DNA from: Alphaproteobacteria bacterium
Lineage (GTDB): Bacteria > Pseudomonadota > Alphaproteobacteria > RF32 > CAG-239
Reading direction: 5' to 3'
Assembly: GCA_017477035.1 (NCBI GenBank)
Contig: JAFUXW010000027.1
Coordinates: 1 to 5,646, forward strand
Length of the DNA: 5,646 nt
Shown in pieces: positions 1-4,526 of this stretch (within the stretch, counting starts at the first letter, position 1; the number at the start of each line of letters is the position of its first letter). Both the position numbers and the translations under genes were made by a program. The notes below the pieces were generated by a model. It was given only the letters and a program-made list of their open reading frames with translations. It was not told where the DNA came from and ran no database searches.

Positions 1-378
1 TACAAACGTCACTCATCCATCGCTGACTGCGGTGTGACCGGACGGAAGCTCGCTTGTGATTTCTACTCGGCATCCGCTCCGGTTGGCGGCGGCAGTCCGT
101 GGACTAAGGATGCAAGCAAGTCTGATGTGACGTTGAACATTTACGCTCGCAAGCTTGCATTGGATTACCTCAAAGATAATGACGAGTGCTTTGTTTATCT
201 CTCTTCGTGCATCGGACGTTCCGAACTACCGAGCGCGGTAGTTAAAACAGTCAAGCGTGGTGTTCAAACCATCACAACGCTTTCAATTTCGGATAAACCT
301 TCCGAGATTATTGCCAAGCTCGGGCTGAACCGTCCGGTGTTTACAAAACTCTGTCGCGATGGGCTCTTTTCGATTTAA
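1..378 (+). CDS. metK: S-adenosylmethionine synthetase (MetK family), C-terminal part, 5' end outside window
   Basis: The frame is open from base 1 to the TAA at 376-378, so this is the 3' part of a gene (about 125 residues); the in-frame ATG-like starts inside it are not real starts. The enzyme makes S-adenosylmethionine from methionine and ATP in the cytoplasm. The visible part follows the MetK C-terminal domain in order: ADCGVTGRK (canonical GDxGLTGRK), GGGSPWTKDASKSD (canonical GGGAFSGKDPSKVD, keeping both lysines and the aspartate of the active site), IARKLAL-like helix, a YLSSCIGRSELPS strand (canonical YAIGVAEP), and an ending RPVFTKLCRDGLFSI (canonical RPIYKxTAAYGHFGR). The sequence is clearly divergent from housekeeping MetK and stops right after the GHFGR-equivalent, which fits phage or mobile-element homologues. 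With the downstream methyltransferase it could supply the methyl donor; that link is inference. Catalytic N-terminal regions cannot be checked here. Confidence 0.85.
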   Translation, partial: YKRHSSIADCGVTGRKLACDFYSASAPVGGGSPWTKDASKSDVTLNIYARKLALDYLKDNDECFVYLSSCIGRSELPSAVVKTVKRGVQTITTLSISDKPSEIIAKLGLNRPVFTKLCRDGLFSI

Positions 379-386
379 CGGGTCCT
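379..386 (+). other. IS110 left junction: left target half plus CT core
   Basis: CGGGTCC at 379-385 is repeated exactly at 496-502, in the target-binding loop of the bridge RNA. In IS110 elements the left target guide has the same sequence as the top strand of the left target half. The CT at 385-386 is therefore the inferred core dinucleotide, with the element starting at 387. Confidence 0.7.
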
Positions 387-391
387 AATAT
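386..391 (+). promoter_or_regulatory. -10 half of the circle-junction promoter
   Basis: TAATAT starts on the T of the CT core. In the integrated copy the bases 17 nt upstream (363-368, GCTCTT) do not resemble a -35 box. In the excised circle the right end supplies TTGACA exactly 17 nt away, giving a strong sigma-70-type promoter that reads into the bridge RNA and transposase gene. Transcription would start near 398. Confidence 0.65.
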
Positions 392-406
392 GACAGATGT
401 CATCTG
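390..406 (+). repeat. Overlapping palindromes next to the left IS end
   Basis: ATGACA-GA-TGTCAT (390-403) and CAGATG-T-CATCTG (394-406) are two perfect, overlapping short inverted repeats placed between the -10 box and the predicted RNA start region. They could be a recombinase or repressor binding site, or a small hairpin at the transcript 5' end. The role is not known. Confidence 0.5.
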
Positions 407-445
407 TTTAGAGTAGAATAAAAAAAATATGATAAACTGTATGAT

Positions 446-477
446 GCTAAGGGATATGTTGCAACATATCCCTTAGC
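446..477 (+). other. Perfect 32-bp palindrome: 5' stem-loop of the bridge RNA
   Basis: GCTAAGGGATATGTTG (446-461) is followed immediately by its exact reverse complement (462-477). As RNA this gives a stem of about 14 bp with a UGCA loop. IS621 bridge RNA also starts with a stem-loop ahead of the two guide loops. There is no T-run after it, so a terminator is unlikely. Confidence 0.8.
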
Positions 478-480
478 GGG

Positions 481-541
481 ATGGTCGATTTCGTGCGGGT
501 CCAAGAACTACAAAGTTCATCGGGAAGTTAGAAACGACCGT
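481..541 (+). other. Target-binding loop of the bridge RNA
   Basis: The outer stem pairs 481-487 with 535-541 (ATGGTCG/CGACCGT, one G-U pair). The inner hairpin pairs GAACT 505-509 with AGTTC 514-518 around an ACAA loop. Between them lies an internal loop whose 5' side holds CGGGTCC (496-502) and whose 3' side holds GGGAAG (522-527). These two sides match the left and right halves of the occupied target. Confidence 0.75.
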
Positions 542-542
542 C

Positions 543-599
543 TCTCCTTTATTTTAGTTTAAACAGGTAACAGAGCCTTTGAGCTCGTATATTAGGAGA
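543..599 (+). other. Donor-binding loop of the bridge RNA
   Basis: The outer stem pairs TCTCCT 543-548 with AGGAGA 594-599, and the inner hairpin pairs GAGC 573-576 with GCTC 583-586. The internal loop carries ACAGGTA (563-569, same as the right end of the element) and ATATTAG (589-595, complementary to the left end including the CT core). The last two guide bases overlap the 3' strand of the outer stem, so pairing to DNA would compete with that stem. Confidence 0.7.
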
Positions 600-600
600 A
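594..600 (+). promoter_or_regulatory. Ribosome binding site of the IS110 recombinase gene, inside the bridge RNA
   Basis: AGGAGAA lies 7 nt upstream (from GGAG) of the ATG at 606 and decides the start. An in-frame ATG at 579 lies inside the donor-binding loop and has no such site. The AGGAGA is also one strand of the donor-loop stem with 543-548, so a folded RNA would hide it from ribosomes. Confidence 0.7.
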
Positions 601-605
601 ACAAA

Positions 606-1532
606 ATGAATTATAGCACAATTGGTGTGGATATATCAAAACATTTTTTAGATATTTGCATGCTTCCGACAGGAGAAATTTGTAGATATCCAAATGATAA
701 AAATGGATTTGAAGAATTACTCGGATTGCTAAATAAACATTCTTTTGAAAGAATTTTAATGGAAGATACTGGATGTTATCACAAAGCTTTTTATAAATTT
801 TTAATTCAATATTTTGATAATGTTTTTATTATCAATCCCAAAAGAATACGAGATTTTGCTCGGTCATCCGGAAGATTAGCTAAAACAGATCAATTAGATG
901 CATATATCATTGCTATGTATGGTGAGAGAATGAATATTATTTCAAAAATAACACGTTCTCCGGCAGCAGAAAAATTGAGAGCTTATGTAGTAAGAAGAAG
1001 ACAACTTATCAGCTTACGGAAGCAAGAATACAACCATATTGAAACATGTTTGGATGACGATTTTAAATCTTCTATTTATAAAATAATTAAATTTATTGAT
1101 GATGAAATAAAACAAATAGAAAAAGCAATGAAAGACTTAATTAAATTAGATGATAGATTCAAATCTATTTACGATAGACTGAATCAAATTAAGGGCGTTG
1201 GTGATGTCTTAATTACAACATTAATGAGTGACTTACCTGAACTTGGATATCTTAATAAAAGGCAAATAGCATCTCTTGCGGGACTTGCTCCGATGAATTG
1301 TGATAGTGGTAAAATGAGAGGTTCAAGACACATTCAAGGAGGCAGAGCTAGTGTACGACATGCTCTCTATATGGCGGCATTATCAGCTACCAAAACCAAC
1401 GATGTAATAAAAATTTATTACACTCATCTGAGAGAACAAGGTAAACCAGGAAAGGTTGCTTTAACTGCTTGCATGCATAAGTTATTAATCTATATAAACA
1501 GTGTCTTTAATAAAGAATTTTGCTCAATTTGA
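606..1532 (+). CDS. IS110 family DEDD/Ser recombinase (transposase)
   Basis: This 308-aa protein is a full-length IS110 recombinase, which excises the element as a circle and inserts it at sites chosen by the bridge RNA. The N-terminal RuvC-like domain shows the DEDD residues: D9 (IGVDISK), E53 (LMEDTGCY), D95 and D98 (LAKTDQLDAY). A helical linker follows at roughly 120-190. The C-terminal Tnp domain starts at about 190 with LNQIKGVGD, continues with IASLAGLAPM, and carries the likely catalytic serine S234 in NCDSGKMRG, then GGRASVRHALYMAALSA. Distances from E53 to D95 (42) and from D98 to S234 (136) agree with those I recall for IS621 (E60, D102, D105, S241). The start at 606 is chosen for its AGGAGAA site. 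Codon use is much more A+T-rich than in neighbouring genes. No residue of the active site is missing, so the enzyme is probably functional. Confidence 0.95.
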   Translation: MNYSTIGVDISKHFLDICMLPTGEICRYPNDKNGFEELLGLLNKHSFERILMEDTGCYHKAFYKFLIQYFDNVFIINPKRIRDFARSSGRLAKTDQLDAYIIAMYGERMNIISKITRSPAAEKLRAYVVRRRQLISLRKQEYNHIETCLDDDFKSSIYKIIKFIDDEIKQIEKAMKDLIKLDDRFKSIYDRLNQIKGVGDVLITTLMSDLPELGYLNKRQIASLAGLAPMNCDSGKMRGSRHIQGGRASVRHALYMAALSATKTNDVIKIYYTHLREQGKPGKVALTACMHKLLIYINSVFNKEFCSI

Positions 1533-1541
1533 TTTTTTATA

Positions 1542-1547
1542 TTGACA
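1542..1547 (+). promoter_or_regulatory. -35 half of the circle-junction promoter
   Basis: A perfect TTGACA in the 31-bp right end points outward. Sixteen element bases (1548-1563) plus the C of the CT core give a 17-nt spacer to TAATAT of the left end once the ends are joined. In the integrated state it could pair with a chance -10 downstream, but 1571-1576 (GACTTT) does not look like one. Confidence 0.7.
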
Positions 1548-1556
1548 TTTGTTGCC

Positions 1557-1573
1557 ACAGGTACTTCCTCGAC
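1557..1573 (+). other. IS110 right junction: left donor half, CT core and right target half
   Basis: ACAGGTA (1557-1563) equals the left donor guide at 563-569. CT at 1564-1565 is the core. CTTCC at 1564-1568 pairs with GGAAG of the right target guide, and T1569 can add a G-U pair. Sequence from 1566 on is therefore original flank. Confidence 0.65.
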
Positions 1574-1582
1574 TTTTTTCGT

Positions 1583-1610
1583 ATGCGGGGGCTCAAGCCG
1601 CGGCATTTTT
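1583..1610 (+). terminator. Terminator-like hairpin, probably originally behind metK
   Basis: ATGC-G-G-G-GGC pairs with GCC-G-C-G-GCAT around a TCAA loop (1583-1606), with two G-G mismatches, and is followed by T1606-1610. In the empty site it would lie about 25 bp after the metK stop. The mismatches make it a weak or degraded terminator. The IS now separates it from metK. Confidence 0.4.
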
Positions 1611-1633
1611 CTAGTTAAACAGGTTTTTGTTTA

Positions 1634-1738
1634 CTGGTCACCCCTTTGCGGAAACCCTTACTACACAAGGGGTTTGAGCGATTTCATTTTTCGGTGGCTG
1701 GTCACTGGTCACTTCTGGCTGGTCACTTGGCTGGTCAC
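1634..1738 (+). repeat. CTGGTCAC direct repeats upstream of the methyltransferase gene
   Basis: Exact CTGGTCAC occurs at 1634, 1698, 1705, 1719 and 1731. Four copies sit within 41 bp, just ahead of the gene's ribosome binding site, and three of these are extended to GGCTGGTCAC. The spacings (7, 14, 12) are irregular. They could be operator iterons or a slippage-prone tandem repeat. No protein-coding role is credible. Confidence 0.6.
1652..1675 (+). other. Hairpin in the methyltransferase leader
   Basis: AAACCCTT (1652-1659) pairs with AAGGGGTTT (1667-1675), with one bulged G, around a 7-nt loop. CCCCTT at 1641-1646 can compete for the AAGGGG arm, so two exclusive folds exist. No T-run follows. 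Attenuator-like behaviour is possible but unsupported. Confidence 0.35.
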
Positions 1739-1762
1739 CCTCATTTTATAAAGGATTTTACA

Positions 1763-3040
1763 ATGGATTTTCACGCATCTTTTCCGGTTGCGGATTTAAT
1801 TCCGTATGCCCGAAATTCACGCACGCATAATGAAGAACAAATCTCGCAGATTATGGCGAGCATTAAGGAATTCGGTTTTACCAATCCGATTTTAATCGGG
1901 AGCGACAATGTTATTATTGCAGGTCACGGTCGCCTGCTTGCCGCCCAGCGGCTTGGTCTGACGGAAGTGCCAGTTATCTGCTTGCCGGACTTGACCGAAA
2001 CTCAGCGAAAGGCTTTAGTCATCGCCGATAATAAAATCGCACTGAACGCCGGTTGGGACGAAGAGATGCTTGCCCTTGAAATGGCAGAGCTCTCGGAGGC
2101 CGATTTTGATTTGGACTTGCTCGGATTTAATCCGGATGAGTTGGCAGAAATTCAGCACCTCGGCGAAGAGCAATCTGGTGGCAATACCGACGAGGACGAA
2201 GTGCCGGAAGCACCGGTCGAGCCGATAACCAAGCAAGGCGATATTTGGATTTTGGGCAAGCATAAACTCCTCTGCGGCGACACCACGATGTTTGACGACG
2301 TGCAAAAGCTAATGGGGAACGACGTGGCTGATATGGTCTTTACCGATCCGCCATATAACGTAAATTACGGTGCGACCATGAAAGACAAGCTCCGCTATCA
2401 CTCCAGTCCAAACCATAACCGCACCATTATGAACGACAACCTCGGCGATGACTTCGGGCAGTTTTTAACCGACAGCCTTTCCAATTTAATGATGTTCAAC
2501 AACGGTGCCGCCTACGTCTGCATGAGTTCATCGGAACTGCACACGCTTTATTCATCGTTTGTGGCGGCCGGTGGTAAATGGTCGACGTTTATCATCTGGG
2601 CGAAAAATACCTTCACGCTTGGCCGGTCGGACTATCAGCGGCAATACGAGCCGATTTTATACGGTTGGGGCGCGGATAAAAAGCACTACTGGTGCGGCGA
2701 TCGTGACCAGTCCGACGTTTGGGAATATAACAAGCCGATCCGGAACGACTTGCACCCGACGATGAAACCGGTTGAATTGGTGGAACGCGCCATCAATAAC
2801 AGCTCTAAAATCGGCGAAATGGTTTTAGACGGCTTCGGCGGCTCCGGTTCGACCTTAATTGCGGCCGAAAAAACCGGTCGAGTCGCTCGATTAATTGAGT
2901 TAGATCCGAAGTTTTGCGACGTAATTGTTAAGCGTTGGGAGGAATATACCGGCAAAAAAGCGGAACTATTGGCGAACACCGAGGAAAGTACCGAAAATAA
3001 TGCAGAATTATTGCAAAATGATGTCGAATTGACTGGATAA
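1763..3040 (+). CDS. ParB-domain/N6-N4 DNA methyltransferase fusion (beta-class, orphan)
   Basis: This 425-aa protein methylates adenine N6 or cytosine N4 in DNA using S-adenosylmethionine. Residues about 5-90 form a ParB/sulfiredoxin-like domain (LIPYARNSRTHNEEQI, then IIAGHGRLLAAQRLG at 51-65). An acidic linker lies at about 135-155. The methyltransferase domain opens with GDIWILGKHKLLCGD. Its catalytic motif IV is TDPPYN (194-199); a target-recognition part follows, then HPTMKPVEL (331-339), motif I LDGFGGSGST (355-364) and IELDP (378-382). Motif IV before motif I marks the beta class. The ATG at 1763 is preferred over the in-frame ATG at 1646 because AAGGA lies 7 nt upstream at 1751-1755, the protein then starts at the ParB domain, and the earlier start would translate the CTGGTCAC repeats. 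No restriction gene is in the window, so it looks like the orphan methyltransferase often carried by phages. Its last two codons form the ACTGGA of the first intergenic repeat. Confidence 0.93.
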   Translation: MDFHASFPVADLIPYARNSRTHNEEQISQIMASIKEFGFTNPILIGSDNVIIAGHGRLLAAQRLGLTEVPVICLPDLTETQRKALVIADNKIALNAGWDEEMLALEMAELSEADFDLDLLGFNPDELAEIQHLGEEQSGGNTDEDEVPEAPVEPITKQGDIWILGKHKLLCGDTTMFDDVQKLMGNDVADMVFTDPPYNVNYGATMKDKLRYHSSPNHNRTIMNDNLGDDFGQFLTDSLSNLMMFNNGAAYVCMSSSELHTLYSSFVAAGGKWSTFIIWAKNTFTLGRSDYQRQYEPILYGWGADKKHYWCGDRDQSDVWEYNKPIRNDLHPTMKPVELVERAINNSSKIGEMVLDGFGGSGSTLIAAEKTGRVARLIELDPKFCDVIVKRWEEYTGKKAELLANTEESTENNAELLQNDVELTG

Positions 3041-3097
3041 GTTCTGAAATCCAAGCATTCATTGACTTGTAAACATTAACAGAAAAGGAACTTAAAA
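3032..3097 (+). repeat. Conserved intergenic element, copy 1 (short form)
   Basis: ACTGGA (3032-3037), 13 nt, then CCAAGCATTCATTGA (3051-3065), TTGTAA, CATTAAC and AAGGAAC before the ATG at 3098. It lacks the GGCACGGTAGCC block and about 20 nt around it that the other copies have. The ACTGGA is inside the end of the methyltransferase gene (Thr-Gly before the stop), so the element overlaps coding sequence. Confidence 0.8.
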
Positions 3098-3430
3098 ATG
3101 AAAACAGTCAAAACATACATGGTTAGAAAGCCAAGCGATATCGAAGAAGTTTTATCGGTAAGCACGACGATCGTCAGAGACTGCTCTTTTAGAGTTGAAG
3201 AAGTCGAGATAGCCGAAACGATTAACCTCAGCAAAGCGGAATACAAAAAAATCTGCGAGAGACCGCTCGACGATTACGAGTTCTTAACCGGTAAAGGCGG
3301 CTACGAAATCCGCGATGATAAAGAGTACCGCCAAGTGATCGAGTTGACCTGCGATGGCCACCTGACACTCTACACCGATCCGTCCGGATCAAGCTACTGC
3401 CGCTACCTCGGCATTAAGTTGGGAGACTAA
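3098..3430 (+). CDS. Small acidic protein, unknown function
   Basis: This 110-aa protein starts at an ATG with AAGGA 8 nt upstream (3085-3089), inside the conserved leader copy 1. It opens MKTVKTYMVRKPSDIEEVLSV, is mixed alpha/beta in character, has four cysteines (no CxxC pair) and a net charge near -5, and no signal peptide or membrane segment. The phrase around KTYMVRKPSDIEEV recalls a small family of unknown function found in Bacillota gut phages and integrative elements (possibly DUF6329). That is memory, not a search, and tells nothing about function. It is the first gene behind the methyltransferase and is followed, 2 nt after its stop, by the next gene, so the two are very probably co-translated. 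GC-rich third positions match the methyltransferase gene rather than the IS. Confidence 0.8.
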   Translation: MKTVKTYMVRKPSDIEEVLSVSTTIVRDCSFRVEEVEIAETINLSKAEYKKICERPLDDYEFLTGKGGYEIRDDKEYRQVIELTCDGHLTLYTDPSGSSYCRYLGIKLGD

Positions 3431-3432
3431 CG

Positions 3433-3681
3433 ATGAAGATTACGGTAATAAACAAGCGCACCAACGAAAGGTTGGTGCTCTCCCTCGAGGAGTTTAAGGA
3501 AAAATTCAAGGCAGACCTCGATCGTGCCTATAAAGGCTTTATTAAGCACGAAACCGAAAAGAATGCCTTCCTCCCGAAGTTTATGCAAAAGCACCTAAGC
3601 ATGGCTGATTTTATGCTGAGCTTCGCATGGAACTTTAATTTTTATTCCTGGTCGGATTGGTACATTCGCCACATAAGATAA
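3433..3681 (+). CDS. Small basic, aromatic-tailed protein, unknown function
   Basis: This 82-aa protein begins 2 nt after the previous stop. GGGAG at 3421-3425, within the end of the upstream gene, is its likely ribosome binding site, so translation is probably coupled. It is the only gene of the array without its own repeat leader. The N-terminal part MKITVINKRTNERLVLSLEEF looks like a short beta strand pair followed by a lysine/glutamate-rich helix (LSLEEFKEKFKADLDRAYK). The C-terminus is strikingly aromatic (FAWNFNFYSWSDWY). The net charge is about +5, in contrast to its acidic neighbours. One segment near 56-72 is hydrophobic but too polar and short to call a membrane helix with confidence. 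I do not recognise the family. It may act with the 110-aa protein since they share one transcript. Confidence 0.7.
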   Translation: MKITVINKRTNERLVLSLEEFKEKFKADLDRAYKGFIKHETEKNAFLPKFMQKHLSMADFMLSFAWNFNFYSWSDWYIRHIR

Positions 3682-3705
3682 AAAAGTTCTCCTTTTGAAA
3701 CAAGC

Positions 3706-3738
3706 CGTGTTCGGAAAATCGCCGGACACGCGCCTTTT
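3706..3738 (+). terminator. Probable rho-independent terminator after the two-gene unit
   Basis: CGTGTTCGG (3706-3714) pairs with CCGGACACG (3722-3730), with one G-U pair, around a 7-nt loop, 24 nt after the stop at 3681. Only a short CCTTTTC follows, so termination may be partial. It differs in sequence from the GC hairpins behind the later genes. Confidence 0.5.
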
Positions 3739-3867
3739 CGGAGTATAATCAATCAGGCGGTATATTGTACGACAAGAAAGTTTTAATGCACGTTGGGCGA
3801 ATAATCGCCGAGTTGTTTGGCTGTTTTCAAATTATTATTTATTTTCAATAACTTATAATTAAAAAAT
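3739..3867 (+). other. Non-coding AT-rich stretch between array units
   Basis: I see no gene here. It holds a perfect small hairpin GGCGA-ATAA-TCGCC (3796-3809). It also holds the left arm TAATGCAC (3784-3791) of an inverted repeat whose right arm GTGCATTA (3868-3875) abuts the next conserved element. TATAAT occurs at 3744-3749 and 3854-3859 but neither has a recognisable -35 at 16-18 nt, so I do not call a promoter. Together with both flanks the gene-free interval is 3682-3964. Confidence 0.5.
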
Positions 3868-3964
3868 GTGCATTATTTACTGGACTTTCGGTTTTTTCCA
3901 AGCATTCATTGAGACAGCAAGGGCACGGTAGCCTGCGCATTAACTTAGAATAAGGAATAAAAAA
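3868..3964 (+). repeat. Conserved intergenic element, copy 2
   Basis: GTGCATTA (right arm of an inverted repeat with 3784-3791), then ACTGGA (3879-3884), 13 nt, CCAAGCATTCATTGA (3898-3912), GACAGCAA, GGCACGGTAGCC (3922-3933), GCATTAACTTAGAA, and an AAGGA site (3952-3956) before the ATG at 3965. The stretch 3898-3933 differs from copy 3 at one base in 36. The region upstream of ACTGGA is unlike copies 3 and 4. Confidence 0.85.
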
Positions 3965-4363
3965 ATGGGAAAAGAATTAACGATTACGGAAACACTGAAA
4001 CAATGGAAAAGCGGAGAGCTGGATATCAAGGCCTTATGGTACGACTGGTTCTGCAAAGAAACAAGCCTCGAAAACAAAGGGAAAACCCTCTTACAGCGGC
4101 TGAACGCCATCAGCGGGTCGAAGAAGTTTGATAACGATAAGACCTACGTATTTTTCAAAAACAACTGCCCATGCAACGGCAGTTTATTTGACGATTTTAG
4201 GATCTGCGACATAGAGACCGGCGACGTCATTTACTGTGTGGTCCCAAAATCAGGATACAACAGCAACTACGGCAAGGCCGAAGTTTGGGGCAAAGAAAAT
4301 AAATTCGATGATCCGATAATCGAAGGCACCTGGCAAGAGGTTAAAGATTGGTTTTTGAAATAA
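3965..4363 (+). CDS. Small protein with CxC motif, unknown function
   Basis: This 132-aa protein has AAGGA 8 nt before its ATG, within leader copy 2. The N-terminal 30 residues are helical (TETLKQWKSGELDIKALWYD). A beta-rich centre follows: KTYVFFKNNCPCNGSLFDDF, then ICDIETGDVIYCVV. The C-terminal part has WGKENKFDDPIIEGTWQEV, ending in a short amphipathic tail. It has five cysteines, two of them as CPC, but no full metal-binding pattern that I can recognise. Net charge is near neutral. There is no signal peptide or membrane segment, so it is presumably cytoplasmic. The style (repeated charged/aromatic short segments, lone gene with own leader and terminator) is that of phage accessory proteins, but I do not recognise the family. 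It forms its own unit, between leader copy 2 and the hairpin at 4375. Confidence 0.78.
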   Translation: MGKELTITETLKQWKSGELDIKALWYDWFCKETSLENKGKTLLQRLNAISGSKKFDNDKTYVFFKNNCPCNGSLFDDFRICDIETGDVIYCVVPKSGYNSNYGKAEVWGKENKFDDPIIEGTWQEVKDWFLK

Positions 4364-4374
4364 CCGGAAACCGC

Positions 4375-4396
4375 GGCGGGGTGACAACGCCCCGCC
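4375..4396 (+). terminator. GC-rich terminator-like hairpin, copy in third unit
   Basis: GGCGGGG (4375-4381) pairs perfectly with CCCCGCC (4390-4396) around an 8-nt loop, 11 nt after the stop at 4363, followed by TAAATCTTTCT. The T-tract is broken, so strength is uncertain. The copy at 4975 has GGTGGGG, which still pairs through a G-U, supporting a folded RNA. Confidence 0.5.
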
Positions 4397-4526
4397 TAAA
4401 TCTTTCTGCACTATTTCTTCGATTTTAATGCAGAAAGGACTGGACTTCCTGTGAAATCCAAGCATTCATTGAGACAGCAAAGGCACGGTAGCCAATGCAT
4501 TAACTCAAAAAGAAAAGGAACTTAAA
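4388..4526 (+). repeat. Conserved intergenic element, copy 3 (full form)
   Basis: From 4388 to 4448 it matches 4986-5046 at 60 of 61 bases. It then carries ACTGGA (4439-4444), 13 nt, CCAAGCATTCATTGA (4458-4472), GACAGCAA, GGCACGGTAGCC (4482-4493), GCATTAACT and AAAAGGAAC before the ATG at 4527. Confidence 0.88.
4402..4437 (+). repeat. 9-bp inverted repeat between terminator and leader, first copy
   Basis: CTTTCTGCA (4402-4410) and TGCAGAAAG (4429-4437) are exact reverse complements with an 18-nt AT-rich spacer. The same repeat with the same spacer recurs at 5000-5035. It could be a protein-binding dyad or a hairpin; copy 2 has a different inverted repeat ending at a similar place. Confidence 0.7.

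Larger units (their letters stand above)
446..599 (+). ncRNA. IS110 bridge RNA (seekRNA)
   Basis: This non-coding stretch folds into the three parts known for IS621-type bridge RNAs: a 5' stem-loop (446-477), a target-binding loop (481-541) and a donor-binding loop (543-599). The guides read directly. The left target guide CGGGTCC (496-502) equals the left flank 379-385. The right target guide GGAAG (523-527) is complementary to CTTCC at 1564-1568. The left donor guide ACAGGTA (563-569) equals the right end 1557-1563. The right donor guide ATATTAG (589-595) is complementary to CTAATAT at 385-391. The transcript probably starts upstream, near 398, when driven by the junction promoter, so the 5' limit given is only the first structured base. 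Its 3' end overlaps the ribosome binding site of the recombinase gene. The RNA would direct the recombinase to pair donor ends with the target. Confidence 0.85.
387..1565 (+). mobile_element. Complete IS110-group insertion sequence (bridge-RNA type)
   Basis: The element is about 1.18 kb: a left non-coding end of about 220 bp, one recombinase gene (606-1532), and a 31-bp right end (1533-1563) followed by a CT core at 1564-1565. Boundaries are inferred from four matches between the non-coding RNA and the ends and flanks. It has no terminal inverted repeats and no target duplication beyond the CT, as is normal for IS110. A long left end carrying the RNA and a short right end is the IS110-group arrangement (the IS1111 group places the RNA after the gene). 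The DNA is visibly richer in A+T than the genes on both sides, which marks recent arrival. It sits between metK and the methyltransferase gene in the same orientation and breaks no reading frame. All catalytic residues are present, so it looks active. Removing it restores CGGGTC-CT-TCCTCGAC. Confidence 0.85.

Noticed and set aside
446..477. The 32-bp palindrome as a terminator of metK
   Set aside because: It lies inside the IS left end, has no T-run on either usable side, and fits the 5' stem-loop position of the bridge RNA.
579..605. Upstream in-frame ATG at 579 as start of the IS110 recombinase
   Set aside because: It lies inside the donor-binding loop of the bridge RNA and has no ribosome binding site, whereas ATG 606 has AGGAGAA and gives the standard N-terminus before IGVDISK.
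1542..1751. Open frame of 69 codons across the right IS end
   Set aside because: It starts inside the IS right end and crosses the junction, the hairpins and the CTGGTCAC repeats; it has no ribosome binding site and a low-complexity WLVT-type tail.
1646..1762. N-terminal extension of the methyltransferase
   Set aside because: The extra 39 residues only translate the CTGGTCAC repeats (AGH-type repeats), and the ATG at 1763 has a good ribosome binding site and begins right before the ParB domain.
2015..3054. Minus-strand open frames at 2015-2305 and 2686-3054
   Set aside because: They lie opposite the well-supported methyltransferase gene, have no family resemblance and arise from its codon bias.
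3744..3859. TATAAT boxes at 3744-3749 and 3854-3859 as promoters
   Set aside because: No TTGACA-like hexamer lies 16-18 nt upstream of either, and the stretch is AT-rich so chance matches are expected.
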